A DNA stretch of 64,000 bases from Dermacentor variabilis (GCF_050947875.1 NC_134570.1:106101122-106165121); one strand, 5' to 3'; shown: positions 1 to 12,643, numbered from the stretch's first letter. Numbers and translations are program-made. The notes: generated from the letters alone by a model not told the origin.

Positions 1-434
1 CGTGGAGTGAGAAAGAAAGAAAGAAACCGCGAGGTATAGATATACGCGAAGCCTTTCGTGCCTGAGAAACTGTTCGCGATTGGACGACGCCCCTTGCGCA
101 AACTCTCCTTTTCCTTGCAGCGACCAATGGCGAACAGCGACAGTCCGAAAAAAAAAAAAAAGAAAGACGGAAGGGTTCGTGCCCGTGCTGGAGGTCCTCC
201 TGAATTCGCGGAGGTGCAGCACGCGAAGCCTTTCGTTCGAAAGAAGCATCTATAGACATCGCTTGCTTTAGAAATGATTAACTCCCGAAACAAGTAGCTG
301 CAAATATGCAGGGTGTTTCGCGTATCTCGAACCACGGATTTTTAAAGAAGTTGTTAACCGCAGCCCAATGACACCGATGACATGCGATTTGCCATCATGT
401 GGCGATCCTCAGAATATCTTTTTTTATATACATT
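1..434. other. Non-coding stretch
   Basis: I see no gene or recognisable repeat here. Short open frames lack any familiar motif. Confidence refers to the absence of a recognisable gene. Confidence 0.5.
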
Positions 435-640
435 AGGCTCAATTGACAGCGCCCGCCTCGGCTGCGGGAGGTTATGAGTTCGATTCCCACCGCCGCCGGG
501 CACCCACTGGTGCTGAAATGGGCACAAGTGTACCCTGGCCTGGCGTTCGGCTCTCTTCAGGGGTGGTACGCTTGGGAAAGGAGCCTGCACCCAAAATTCC
601 CTTCGAAACCCTCCTGAGCACAAAGAAAAGTGATGTTTGG
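435..640 (+). repeat. tRNA-derived SINE-like retroposon
   Basis: A pol III B-box-like stretch (GTTCGATTCCC, near 473) is followed by a body rich in short C/G motifs, the layout of a tRNA-derived SINE. The conceptual reverse translation contains the GNRTHNLP-type string often seen when such repeats are misannotated as protein. It differs in body sequence from the Ruka-type copies elsewhere in the window, so it is probably a separate family. No A box is evident and the 3' end is uncertain. Confidence 0.45.
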
Positions 641-2340
641 GCCGCTGCCATGGCGGCCGTTTCCCATGTGGCGCCCTAGATGCGCCTGTTGGGGTGGGGA
701 ATTTTTCGGGTTCGAGGCAAACACCCCTTTCCAAGCGTTGAGGTGCCACAACAACCGAGCAACAGGCCCAGGGAGCGGGCTTGAACCTTTTTTTGCCGGT
801 CTGGGTACACGCGGCCGCATGCGCACTTGCCTCGCACAGCCGCGGCGGATGCTATTCAACGGGGCCTGAGCTGTTGTATACAGGCATCCACCAGGAAGGA
901 TTTTCTCGCGTGTATGGTAGGTCAAGAAGCGCGCGCGTTCTCTCTACACACCGTACGTGTAGTTCTCCGTTATGAATCGGTTGCTCTGGAGAGATTGAAG
1001 CAGGGCGTACTCCCGCCGGCTAAATCTCGTTACTTATCTCTAAAGCAGAAAAAAAAAGAAAGAAAGAGGAAGAAAAAAGGTAATAACGCTAATAAACATA
1101 ATGAATAAATAATCCAAAGAAATGTGATGACGATAACCGCAATACGGAAACGACGCTGCAGCGGACAGTTCACAGCCTCTCTTACTCTCCAGCTTGGAAG
1201 TTTTTACGTGACATTATTACTCATGGGAGGTGGGACGTGAGATACTAATCGTTAGACTGCTCAGAGTTCGTCGCAGAGTGCAATGTTCTTCTTGAAGGCT
1301 TTAAACGTTCAGAGCAGCTCCATGCTTCAACATGAATGACATAAGTATGCCAACAAAAACAACGGACATTAAGAAGGTAGGACCGTGTTAGGCCTCCTCA
1401 TGAAATCTCTTAGTGATGCTGGTTTCTTCGGCAAGTACTCGCTGAACACGTCAAGAATGTCCGTGAAATATACATGTAGTTTGTTTCCCTCCTTCTAGCC
1501 CTGTTTTAGCTTTCTTGGTAGCGTTATAATGACAAACAGCTTAATCATGCTATAGATATTTTCTTTAACATTGCGACATGTTTAGCCTAAACACGTTCAA
1601 AGCAGACGTTGGGCGGGAGAAGTCGCAGGTGTGCCTTTGCGAGGCAATATGTGCCTGTATACCTTACGTCATCCTGCTCCTCCTCCTCCTTTGATATTTT
1701 TATCGTCTCTTTATTTATTAGCAGGTACCAAACTTCTGGCTCCAACTGCGGACGCGAAATGACCTAGAGACCGTATAAATGGCGCCTCGCCCAAAAGCTG
1801 AGTCACTTCGCTGGCTAAACGCGATTGTATCGATACCTAGACGTATAGGCGCGATAACTCCACGAAAGAAATACAAGGGTGAGCATGCGTTTATATTCCA
1901 AAACTCGCACTTCGAGAACGCCGCCAACTTCACGCGCTCTTCCGTGAAGTTGTATGTGTGCTATAGATACATCTTAGAGGTAACGCTGTGTGTATACAGG
2001 TCTCATGCTGTGATTTATCGTTGTATTATGGAGAACAGGGGCGCGTTCGCTGGTGTTATTTCGTGGGTCAAAATTTCCTGCTATAATAGCTGGGTGTCTC
2101 TTGGCTTACGCAGACTTCAGCGATCAATGATATATACATGTGCACCCGCTGGTGGTCGGACTACCACTGTACGTATACCTTGCGGAGAAAACACAGTTCC
2201 CCATTCGTTGTCGCACGTTCGAAATAAATGCGTTATTGGCGGAGAATGCGCATATGTATCTATACTGGCTTATTCGTTTACCGTACTAATTGTAGAAGTG
2301 CTGCTTTTGAACCACCCTGTGACTGGCGATTGGCCAACAG
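641..2340. other. Non-coding stretch
   Basis: Nothing recognisable. The longest open frame (plus strand, about 1779-2357, 192 codons) has no domain, no low-complexity bias and no neighbour that would support it, so I do not call it a gene. Confidence 0.45.
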
Positions 2341-2349
2341 TACGTGTGA

Positions 2350-4350
2350 GTAAATAAACAAACGTGCCCGGCAGCGCGGTCGCATTCTCCTCTTCGTCGT
2401 CGCCCCACTTAGAAGAAGACCCTCCTCGGCACCACGCCCCTACACGGCGCGCGCTAATTAACGCCAACACGTTCCCCGCGCGGACGTACGTGTGTACCTG
2501 TCTCGGGAGATGAACGAAGCAGATTGCTCTCACCTGTGCACGCGCTCGCTGGCCTGCAGGACCGCTCTATAGCCCCGTGCTCGGGCGCAAAACCTGTTAT
2601 TCGCTCGTTCGCGCGCTGTGGGCATATATACGCGAAACGCCTCGCAACGGCGAAGCGCAGTAACGCGTGATGCTCCTTTGTTTCCTGGTCAGCTGTTCGT
2701 ATATACAATACACGAGACTCGGATATACGTCGAACACAATGCAACGACGGCCACGCGTGCGTCTTCCGATCGTGTTTGCGTGTGCATACGTTACAAAAGC
2801 AACGCCTATATAGGTTCGGCTGCCTGACGAAGCGCGCGTAGTCGCGCATGCGCGCGAGGCCGTAAACATACGTCTTATACACACGCGCACCGTGTACATA
2901 CGCACGGCTCGCCCGTTCTCGTCTTCTTCGTTGTTTCGCGGACCGACGAGCTCTGACAAGGTTTCCCACGATCCACAGCGCGTGCAGAGGCGCGCGCGCA
3001 CGCAGTGTAACGTACAGTTCACGCGCTCTCTCGCGATCCGCGTACGTGTTTCGACATTTTCGACCCGAGCTGCGCCTCAAGGTTGCCGTTCTTGCTGGTT
3101 TTGCTCTCGCCGTTTGTGTGCGCGCACGAGCCACCAGCGTCCGCTGTTTAGCGCGTTACCCCTTCGTGCTCGCACGCTGCGCCGCACGCGATTTCGGCAC
3201 CGACGAAGAATGCAACGAGAACGAGAAGAAGATAAAAAAAAAATACAGCGAGTAGCAGCAACAGCTCATCATCCACTGTCTCATTCTTCATTGCTGTACG
3301 TGATGATACAGGCTCCTCAGACTGGCGAGCGCGCCTTCTCCTCCTCCTCCTCTTCCTCAAAACGACGATGCCCGCTCCTCGCAGTGTGTCGAGGTTCGCA
3401 TGCAGAGCCACGTGGGAGATACGGCTCGCCGCGGAAGAGAGGGTTGGTTGGCTTGGTGGGCTTGAAGACTGCGCCGAGGGCAGTTAGCAGCAGCAGCAGC
3501 AGCAGCGGGACCACCACTGGCTCGCGAGGGAACCCCGTACGCCCTCTCGTTTCCTCTCTCTGCTCCACGGATGATCTCTTTTAATAAGGGCAGCACGCCT
3601 GGGGCCCATGTTTGCTTAAGGCTGACAGCTCGGGTCCCGCCCCCCTGGCATGCCCCGGCCGCGCCCACCGGCGATAACCCGCGTAACCCCCCTATCCTCC
3701 TCGAAGCACCCCCTTCGTCATGCTTGTCTCCTTTTCGTGCACACGGGTTTTGCTTCGTGTGCAGAGCTGTAGAGGGAGGAAGGGGAGGCAGGGGGGAGGC
3801 TTATCACACACGCGCGCACAACGCGTGGTGTGGTGCTGGTTCCGCGCGCTTGTTTGTTGCGCTTGTCTCTTTCGTCGTCTCTTGCACCTCCAGTTGTTGT
3901 TCTCCACTTCTCTCCTTCCACACGGAGGAGGGAAGATAAAAAAAAAGAACGAATAAAACGTACAGGCGTCCCTTCGAGCGCGCCACAACGGCGTATAGAT
4001 TATGACTGAGCTGCTCGCTACACGCGCTGGTCCTCTGCGGCTGTTCACTCCTCCGAACGAATCAAGTAGAACAATAAGAGAGAGAAAAAAAGGAAAGAAA
4101 TGAAAGATGGGAGACTGGCGCCACCGAGGCGTTCGTGGCCAGCTCGGTTGGCAGCGCGGCCGTGGTGAGCGCGGTGTGGCGTTGTCGTCTAGGCGCGTTG
4201 CGTCACGGGCTGTGGATGCGAAGCAGCAGTGAGAGAGAGCATGGGGAAGGGGCAAGATGGCGAAAACAAGAGCCGATGAATACGGAGAGGGTTCGGAAGA
4301 GGACGCGTGGTCAGCTGAAGACGGAACGGGTCCGTCCCTCCCCCCCCCCC
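2350..4350. other. CpG-rich block, possible promoter region
   Basis: The block is visibly enriched in CG dinucleotides (many CGCG, GCGC and ACGT words) compared with the AT-richer flanks. CpG-dense DNA in an animal genome may mark a promoter or first exon, but no TATA box or convincing exon can be assigned by eye. Open frames on both strands are Arg/Ser/Ala-rich, as expected from the base composition alone. Confidence 0.3.
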
Positions 4351-4359
4351 CAAAAGAAA

Positions 4360-5040
4360 GAAGATAAGTACGAAAGAAGTCCAAAGACAATGCTTGCCGC
4401 TGGAGAGGCAGGCGTGGTCGTCTCTCCCAAGAAAAAGGAACTGCAAAGCACTATGCAGCAAATGCGAACGCGAGGTGCGAGTGTGATATGATCGCGGCTA
4501 AAAAAAGAAAAAAAAAGAAAAAACAAGAGAACATCTTCGTGACACGCACCTGATCCTTAAGCCAGTATTTTGCGCCCGGAGTTCGTAATAGCATGACGAC
4601 TAGGTTAATTTCCGTGCCCGGATGGTGAAGCCCATGGAAATTTTGTTTCTAGATTGAGTGGGCGAAGCAGCTCAGTATACAAGTGCGGGAGCTGTAGGAG
4701 CTAAATCGCGACTACATAGTTCATGACAGTACGGATTGAGAATGCTTCGCACCCCTAAGGGTGTTAGTTTTCCCCATAACACCCTTTCACTTAAATAGAC
4801 ACTGAAGAGAAACACTGAATTAGTTAATGCTGACAAAATAATCTTGGACAACCCCACGTTCGTTGATTTCGCGGTGTTAGGTTGATTATTACAAAACAAC
4901 ATCACGGTCAAAATTTGGCTTTTGAATTTCAGGCCCATACCTGAAGGCGGTACGAATTGCAGTTTTATTTTTATTTCTTTTTTCTTGGGGTGGGGGTAGT
5001 TCGTTGTGACACAGTCAAAGTTCTTGAAGCTTCCTAAATT
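4360..5040. other. Non-coding stretch with a small hairpin
   Basis: No gene seen. A 10-bp stem (AAGGGTGTTA / TAACACCCTT) lies at about 4757-4787. It recalls the AGGGTG-rich palindromic MITEs at 24.3 and 57.5 kb and may be a worn relative. Confidence 0.35.
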
Positions 5041-5082
5041 AAGCCGTTGGCTCCTCTAGAAATACCATAACGTCCAGTTTTA

Positions 5083-5120
5083 CGTCGTCTGCTCTGGCAT
5101 ATATGCCAGAGCAGACGACG
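5083..5120. repeat. 38-bp perfect palindrome
   Basis: Two 19-base arms are exactly complementary with no spacer. The centre lies between 5101 and 5102 in the sequence GCATATATGC. Similarity between the flanks continues weakly outward, so it may be the core of a degraded foldback element. It would form a strong hairpin in single strands. Confidence 0.9.
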
Positions 5121-5158
5121 CCAAAATCCATGATGTCACAGCGAGCTGGTGTGGAAAC

Positions 5159-5397
5159 TAAGGCTGTGTTCCAATACTCGCCGTAAACAACAAAGTAGAC
5201 GCTTAGGCGGGCAGCGGCCATCTTAAGTCTCGTTCCAATTCTCGCGAGGACGTCAACTTGCAGACAGCTTTGCGGAGACAGCATCGAAATCGGAAACGAT
5301 GCAGGCTACTTTCTTGTCCATATACAAGATGACGGCTGAGCAGGAGTCTTGGAAACTCGACGGGAAGGTCGTCTACCAGTATTGGAACACACCCTTA
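5159..5397. mobile_element. Small TIR element (MITE), 239 bp
   Basis: The ends at 5159-5178 and 5378-5397 are inverted copies of each other, matching at 19 of 20 positions (both start TAAGG and contain TGTGTTCCAATACT). The interior shows no coding capacity, as expected for a MITE mobilised by a transposase encoded elsewhere. I could not fix the target duplication or the superfamily. Confidence 0.7.
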
Positions 5398-5489
5398 AAG
5401 GCGGCGTTCGCCACCCTTCTTTCCCTTTTGAATCTCCTCTGACTCGCCAAGCGTCTTCTCGCCGTAAGAGCGACTTTTTTTTTTTTTTT

Positions 5490-5556
5490 GGCATTGCTGA
5501 AGGGTAATTTACTAACAGTGTGAAAATTATTATTATCTTTAGTGCCCCTTTAAGGC
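5490..5556 (+). repeat. Dispersed repeat fragment
   Basis: A stretch of about 28 bases (GGCATTGCTGAAGGGTAATT and onwards, near 5491-5519) recurs inverted at about 43454-43485 with few differences. It is followed by an AT-rich run and GTGCCCCTTTAA. It is probably the end of a DNA transposon family. Confidence 0.5.
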
Positions 5557-5599
5557 TGTAAACCTTTTTTTTTTATTGTACACGAAAGAGGAGAGCTCG

Positions 5600-6870
5600 A
5601 ACTGCAAATGCGGGGAGATAAGCCGTATTCAACTATATATGTTTAATTTTGACCAGCTAGGTATGCGCACCGAAATATCTTACACGAGAGTTTGGCACAG
5701 AAAGCCATTAACCTTTATTTCGTGCGGTTCTTGCGCTACTTGTCGCAGCAACCGTCATGTACGCTTGCTACAAAAAATGTCAGAAAAAAAGAAAAGAAGG
5801 AAACGTTTATTTGTTTCCGTCAGCGATTCGACCTTACTCATTACTGCTGAAAATGTTAGTCACGCGATAAAACAGCACCCTTACAGGGTGCATTTTTTTT
5901 CTTTTGCTTTGAAAGGCACGTTTTCCCTGGACTGCGAGCGCTGTAATCACCTGTCTTATCTTGGTTTTATTGCAGACAACAACTCTGAGAGATAACCTGC
6001 GGGTATGGTCCATCGCACCAGGCTTGGCGGGCATGCATAAATTAACAAGCGCTGACGTCAGTGCAGCAGCGACCAGCTGTCTGTAACGCTGCTTGCCTCG
6101 GATTGAGGTCTCGCAGCTTTCCCTCAAATCGCTTGCAATATGTCGGCAATCGTCACGTGACTGTATGCTATACCATTAAGTAATGTCCGCTGTCCGGCAA
6201 GGCTCTAATTCCCGGCCGCGGCTGCATACCGCATTGCATACGTAGAGGCGGTACAAGGACACTCCTGTACCACGCTTCCAGTGCACGTCAGAGAGCTCCA
6301 GGCGATCGAAATGAGTACGGAGCCATCCTTCATTTACTTCTCATTATTTAGTCCTCGTTCATTTACTCCTCATTAGAAGGCAATATGAACTGTCGTCAAC
6401 AAAGCGCATTCAGAAAGTATTCACTTCAGATGTATTCAATTTAATTTCACTAAGTATAATGAATACAATGCAGTTAATAAGCTACACCTACCAGTACGAA
6501 ATAAAGTCGAATTGAGCAGCTAATAATAAAGGTAAAATTATTTCAAACATAAAAGCGCGTCCCCAAACCAGTTAGGAGTTTAGGCATGTCTCACGCAGAA
6601 CACGGCAACTATGGCGCTGAAGCAATATAATTTCAGTTAATACACCTTCCTAACGCTAACAAACACATTGAAAACTTCATTTGTGACAGCACTTTTTTTT
6701 TAAAGAGCCCAAATACAGCGTTACGGAGGGGTTGCTGCATAACAAAATATAGTACATATGTATTGAGTATCAGTGTTGTTACATAGCGATATTGAATCTG
6801 TGTATTCATAATGTCTTTCTGGTCTTATTTGATTATGTACACTTGTATTCTCTTGGTATTTCCCTCTCTT
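5600..6870. other. Non-coding AT-rich stretch
   Basis: No gene, SINE or inverted repeat recognised. The sequence is AT-rich from about 6320 to 6870. Confidence 0.4.
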
Positions 6871-6883
6871 TCACACTCCGCCA

Positions 6884-6936
6884 GTGAAGGGTAGCCAACC
6901 TGCTAAGTCCTGGTTAACCTGACTGCCTTTCATTTA

Positions 6937-6942
<6 letters not shown>
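6884..6942 (-). repeat. GGTTAACC-type dispersed repeat, fragment
   Basis: On the minus strand it shares GAAAGGCAGTCAGGTTAACC-like wording and a GGTTGGCTACCCTTC segment with the copies at 19.56 and 55.8 kb. In each copy the repeat abuts an AG/TC dinucleotide run, suggesting a retroposon tail. Confidence 0.5.

Positions 6943-6973
<31 letters not shown>
6940..6973. repeat. (TC)n microsatellite
   Basis: About 17 uninterrupted TC units adjoin the GGTTAACC-type repeat. Confidence 0.95.
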
Positions 6974-6976
<3 letters not shown>

Positions 6977-8590
6977 ATGAAGAGGCATCGCCTTTTCCTA
7001 TTCACTATCCTTCTCTCTCTCTACTTATGACTGTCAAATGATATGACTGTCTGTAGGGGAGTGAGCGCCTGTCAGGCAAATTTGCCTTTTTCCCTCCTGG
7101 TAATATGTGTCTGCAGATTCTTGCACATTTAATATACTTCAGTTCATATAAATAATCATTCCTCCGTTTCCTTAATATTCCGATATGGACCTTTAAGAGA
7201 CCAATGCACAAATATGATGTTTTGAATTTAATATGTCGACGCATGCACTGCATTGGTTCACCGTGCTCATAAATCATGGACGAAGTGTAAACTGAGACTT
7301 TTGAGATCTCACGTTCTTGAAGAAAACTAGTATATTTTGCATTGTGGAGTTTAAAGAACACTAGATTCAAGGTTGGCGTAACGCTTATAACCATTCTGCA
7401 TACAGGAGAACTCACGCTGAGTTTCAGTTCTGCGCATCAGCAGCGCAGCTGACGCGATGGCTTGGACGTACGCTACGCCAAAACGCATTACACAAAATAC
7501 AAGAAGAAGAAACAAAAAATTCGTTAAGGTTTAGATTTAAAAAAAAAAAAAAGTTCTCCACGGGGTTCACCATGCGACAGCGCCACACTATGACCGAGTC
7601 GTCCGCAAGAAAGCGGTCACGCCGGCAACACTTTGGGCCCGCAGATATTCGTTGTCTAAAAAAAAAAAGAAAAAAAAATAAAGAAGTAACAACAAAAGCG
7701 GGCTCACATTTTCCAAGGAGCCGCTCAGGGGGGACTCTGCCAGTCAAAATGAGGGCTTGTGCATAAGGTCCGGGTTTTTCGGCGCGTCACTGCAAATATA
7801 TATATACATATATGCAGGCGCGAAAAGCAGATTGATCCCGCTGCTATACCACGCCTACCGTGATTACTCATGTAAGACCCGCGCTACTTTTAAGTTTTGA
7901 ATGGGTGCTGGCAGTACACAAGGCACAATTTGTACATGCCTAATCATACCGCGCACTTACTTAGTACACTGCAAATATTAACCACCCAGTTAGGGAACAT
8001 ATACGGGTCCCACGTACGCGCTGTGGGAACCGCGGCTTAGGGTAAGCTTTCTCTGGTGTTTGCCAGAAGCTCTGTTCGGTTTAGCGACCATTATTTGCGG
8101 GTACACGTAGAGCACACGACCAAGAGGAACGCGTTTTCACCGGGAAACGCGTGGCTAAGCGCAAACGCGCGACACAACAACTGCAGACACGTCCGACAGA
8201 AGCCGTGCGACAGAAATCGGACTATATCGCAATGCTAATTCGTCCTGCTCGAGGTGAACTTGTGTGCTCAGAAGGCGAAGGCAGGTTTGCTTTGAAGTCG
8301 CTTATTTGGCGTCGTTTATTTATTCTTGCTTTCATGCACCGTCGCAGAAATGAGCCTGGTTAGCCGCAAATGAGATCGCACTAAGATATATCGAAGCGTG
8401 TAGTTCGCCCTGTGGTGTACTGGTTGATACTTCGCTTCCTATTTTTTTTTTTTTTCGAGCAGCGCCAAAGTTACAGCGATGGTCCGCGTGTATCAGCACT
8501 AATATGTCAGGTGTCCGTCGCTCCGTCCGTCCGTCCCCCCGCCCGTCTATCGCATTGCCTCAATTCGTTCATGCGATTTTCTGTCTGAGT
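6974..8590. other. Non-coding stretch
   Basis: Nothing recognised beyond poly(A) runs near 7540 and 7660. Confidence 0.4.
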
Positions 8591-8595
8591 GGAAT

Positions 8596-8815
8596 TCTGG
8601 GGTTGCACGCGCCCAAAACCACGATTTGAGTATGAGGCATGCCGTAGTGGGATTAATTTGGACCACCAGGAGATCTTTAACGTGCCGCCAACTTGCATGG
8701 AAAACGGGCTTTTCGCATTTCGTCCCCATCGAGATGCGGCCGCCCCGGCCGGGATTCGACCCCGCACCTCGTGCTTAGCCGCGCAACGCCATAGCCGCTA
8801 AGCCACCGCGTCGGG
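8596..8815 (-). repeat. tRNA-derived SINE (Ruka-type)
   Basis: On the minus strand the copy starts with a tRNA-like head (GTGGCTTAGCGGCTATGG as A box, GGGTCGAATCCC as B box). Next come GATGGGGACGAAATGCGAAAA, the CACGTTAAAGA block and the tail wording shared by the window's other copies. SINEs of this kind are pol III transcripts moved by LINE enzymes. The head is well preserved. Confidence 0.85.
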
Positions 8816-8887
8816 TAATTTTCTGCCTGTTACAGGCATTAGTTCCTGTGTAACGTTTTCTTCGTTTTATTTCTTTTTTCTGTATTT

Positions 8888-8890
<3 letters not shown>

Positions 8891-8919
<29 letters not shown>
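8891..8919. repeat. (TC)n microsatellite
   Basis: Uninterrupted TC units. Confidence 0.95.
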
Positions 8920-8921
<2 letters not shown>

Positions 8922-9700
8922 AAGGTGTGAAAGGGAGCAGCCGGACGTATGCCGCTTACATCTTCGTCTCGTCCACAAAATTAGGCCTGTGTATCTAGGT
9001 ACACCCGGCTCCAAAAAAAGAAGTGTGCCAAGCGTTGCCACTCGAGAGCGCGCCTGCTCTTACGCGAGTAAATACGGCACACGCGCGATCAGCGAACGCT
9101 TCTGCCGCGGTGACAGGCGCGCATACGCGGGAGAGAAGAGCAGAACCGGTGGCAAGGCGCATGCATATTACTCGGCCGCGATCACCCGCTGAGCGGACGA
9201 AATGCAAGCTGTCTGTGCGGCTATACGCGTGCGCGGGAGAACGGCCGTCCGGACAAGTGGCAGGGAATGCTGCTAAAGTTGCCACCGCCGGGCATCAAGA
9301 AAGCGAGAGCTACCTTTTCTTTTTTCTTCTTCTCGGGCGCGCTTGACACCGTCCGGTCGGCGCCGAGATGACCGGTTGCTCGCCGTGTCGAGAACGCGTT
9401 TGCAGACTCGCTTTACGTGGATACGTTTGTTCCTGGAACAAGAAACAGAGAGACAGAGAAGGGTTACAGGCCTATGCGGGACCGTGGACGTCGGATGAAT
9501 TCAACGGTCTCGCATGGCACACAAGTTTCGTGCCGTTACCGGATTCTTTACGTTCATCGGCGAAGGTGAAGAATTTTGTGTTTGTTGTTGTTGTTGTTAT
9601 ATTGTTCGAGAGGATGTTCGCTGAACTGGTAGTATCCGCGCCTCTTCAAGCCAAGTTCAACACGTCAGAAAAAAATTTCTTGGGCAGTCCGCATGAGAGT
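8920..9700. other. Non-coding stretch
   Basis: CpG-rich around 9040-9260, with no recognisable gene. An open frame from 9368 to 9940 runs through TTG and GT repeats and the inverted repeat below, so I do not call it. Confidence 0.4.
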
Positions 9701-9709
9701 CAACGTGAA

Positions 9710-10034
9710 GCGAAATTCGCAAAGCTCTTCCTTCGTAGGTGTGGTTTGCCACTGCACGGCTGGCTGCCTTCACTAATGATATGTCTTGCTACAAGACTGA
9801 CTGCCACTTCATCTTACGAAGAATTCAATCCTAAGTGTGTGTGTGTGTGTGCGTGTGCTTTTTTTTTTATGAATGCAGGAGCAGGGCTTGCAATCACAAA
9901 AACTAATTATGGCAGAATCGTCGCTAACAGAAAATTCTAGCCAATTTTAATTCTGGACATATACGAATATCGAAGGCAATCAGCCAATGGCAAACCGCAC
10001 TTGTGTACGAACAGAGAGCTTTGCGAATTTAGCC
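9710..10034. repeat. Inverted repeat, about 58-bp arms
   Basis: The arm at 9710-9768 (containing AAATTCGCAAAGCTCT and GTGGTTTGCCA) is matched by an inverted copy at about 9975-10034, with scattered differences. The 206-bp interior includes a GT run and has no coding signal. A related wording (TTCGTAAGTG, TTTGCCACTAGATGGCTG) recurs at 49.02 kb, so this is probably a foldback or MITE family. Confidence 0.6.
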
Positions 10035-10039
10035 ACAGA

Positions 10040-11769
10040 TATTGTGCTGCTACGTCTATATAGACGTTTATGGACAACCTGCGGTACGGCCGTGTACCTC
10101 TTGCGGAATGTGGTTTCCAGATTGTAAGAAACCGGTTTGGAAGTCTATACACCACAGCGGTTCAGAGGAAATAGACTAGTGTTATACGACGTTCGTCCGC
10201 AGACGGCTGGTATACTTTTATGTAGACAAAAGCACAAGTTTCCGAGGAGACCGAGCGGTGTATTCTGAAAGCTGCCGACGACCTATCGACTGTTCTTGTT
10301 CGTTTTTATGAAGGGAGGTTTCAGAACTGATGTCCCTGGCAATTAGTATAAGCACCGTAGAGGCTGAGACATGGAATTATCAACTACAAACAAACGTTCC
10401 ACTTCGAGCAAATAAAGCGCTCATTATCAAAGCGCTTAGCGGCTAAATCCACGTCCACTTTCGCGACTGCATTTCTGTAAATTTTACTAACTATAGCGTG
10501 CACAAAAGCGCAAGACGCGCAGGTATAACGTCTGTAACCATGTTTAAGAAGCGTAACGACGGTTTACGCAGTCAGGGGCTGCAGCTTCGTGACGGGGACA
10601 GAGCTTTCGCGGGTTGTTTAGAAAGGCAGTATACAAATTAAGATCTTTCCCGACAAAACAATCTCGTTGCGAGAGGTCGCGGTTTCAGAATTCGTGGAAT
10701 CTCGGCGAGCCCCTTCATTACCAGCAGTGAAAAGGTCACGAAAGGAAACTTAACCAAAGGGCCGACGGGGGGAAACGCTATGTTATAAAAAAATTTAATG
10801 CTTTTAAAAAAGAAACACTATGTACTTTCAATTCCGGTGTGCACAGTTTTCGCGTTTGTCGTTGTCGTCCTTGACGTCTTCATTTTTTATTTTTTTTTGC
10901 GACGTTCTAGAAAAAACAGAAAAGAAATAAGTACAGCGGGCATAACACTACAGGTGCTCAGGCGCACCTGATTACGGAGAATCCCGCGGGCATTCATACC
11001 ACGACATCCAAAACATGGCCTGCACGCGGCACGCATGCGAAGGAAAAGGCGAAGTAAAAAAAGCGTGCGAGAGAGTGCGCGCGCGTGCGCGCCACAGTCG
11101 TCATCTCGTAAAAAACGAGATTGACGCAGAGGGCTGTTTCTTCTTAATCACTTTAATATATAGCAGCGTGCAGTTCGGGCCGTCTTCTCCCCTTTGCGAA
11201 AGAAACGTCGTTAACGACTGTTGTCGCATTCCTCTCGGATCTCTCTTATCTAGATGGGCACTTTGTGCGCGTCGAGGGCGTGTACATTTATGCGCGTGTG
11301 CAAACGAAAGAGATTTATGTGCGTTCGTCTTGTCCAGGCGCGTCACTAACGCTTGCAAGCGATCGTCGTGTTACTCGGTAGGAACGTGCGCAGTTTCGAG
11401 TGGTGCATAAAGGAAAAAAGAAAGAACGAAAAAAGTAAACAATAAGATTTTAAAAAAGTAAAAGTTAGAAAAACCAAAGGCTGGTGCCTTGCTATAGACA
11501 TATCTCGCTACTGTAAACAAGTAATCCGCCCGTCCGGGAGAAACAAGAACTGCGGCACCAGCATCAAGAGAATATTATGGAGCTGGGGTAAGTAAAAAAA
11601 ATATTGTAGTAAAGGAAAGTCGCTAATGAGGTCTCCATAATAAAGAAGGAGAGCAAGTTTAGGTGATTACATTTTTATAGAATTCTCTTTCCTCTTGAGC
11701 AACACTAAAAGGAAAAAGGTCCCGCTAAGAGCAGGTTCATTAAGCACGTTCATTTCCATCTCCATGTTC

Positions 11770-11805
<36 letters not shown>

Positions 11806-12170
11806 GCGCCTGCGTAGTGTGGGAGAAAACTCATGTACCTTGTGGCATGGTAGTTAAGGCCACTTCCATTTATACAAGAGGCGAAGGAATCACATAGTAT
11901 GAGTACAGTAACATGGGTATTTTTGCTTGTACACAAATATTGTACGCGCACTACTCGCAATCAGTTGCTTCAGTACAACGTCGCATTGCGGATGTTTCAT
12001 GTGCCGAGACTGGTTGCGGAAGATCAAAAGCCGAAGTGTAAAAGAAAGGGCATTCAGGGTGTATTTAGAGCGATGCGCTGTAGGATCGTCACCGGACTTC
12101 ATCTCGACTGATTTGCATCCTTTTACATCGGACAGAACTTTCGACTTTGTCGTTACCCCTCCCTCCCCTC
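10040..12170. other. Non-coding stretch
   Basis: I see no gene. It holds a (TC)n run at about 11776-11801 and AT-rich segments. Confidence 0.4.
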
Positions 12171-12184
12171 TCTCTCTCTCTCAA

Positions 12185-12415
12185 CCCGCCGTGGGTGCTC
12201 AGTGGCTATGGTGTTGGGCTGCTGAGCACGAGGTCGCGGGATCGAATCCCGGCCACGGCGGCTGCATTTCGATGGGGGAGAAATGCGAAAACACCCGTGT
12301 ACTTAGATTTAGGTGCACGTTAAAGAACTCCAGGTGGTCGAAATTTCCGGAGTCCTCCACTACGGCGTGCCTCACAATCAGAAAGTAGTTTTGGCACGTA
12401 CAACCCCATAATTAA
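12185..12415 (+). repeat. tRNA-derived SINE (Ruka-type)
   Basis: The clearest copy in the window. The tRNA-like head has an A box in TGCTCAGTGGCTATGG and a B box in GGGATCGAATCCC. Then come TTTCGATGGGGGAGAAATGCG, CACGTTAAAGAACTCCAGGT, GGTCGAAATTTCCGGAGTCC and a T-rich end near 12415. The same blocks in the same order occur, inverted, at 8.6, 40.6 and 57.7 kb. Confidence 0.9.
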
Positions 12416-12643
12416 ATTTTTTTTCTCTCTCTCTCGGTCCAAACGCAGTGGACTGTAAGTCTGTCAAAGTAAGCAAATCTAACTTATTGCATAATTGTCG
12501 TACCGTAAATAAGTACGGTATGGTTACACAGACGTCCAAGGGGAAGTGCAGAGCTTGGTGGCAGTTCGCCCTCCGGTATTCCATTTCCTTTTTTACGAAA
12601 AAATATGGTAATGCTGGAATATCATCATCAACAACAACAACAC

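Noticed and set aside
1779..2357. 192-codon plus-strand open frame as a host gene
   Set aside because: No domain, no supporting splice or promoter signal, and comparable frames occur by chance at this GC content.
12185..12260. A tRNA gene
   Set aside because: A and B boxes are present but the cloverleaf does not close and the sequence continues into a SINE body shared by other copies.
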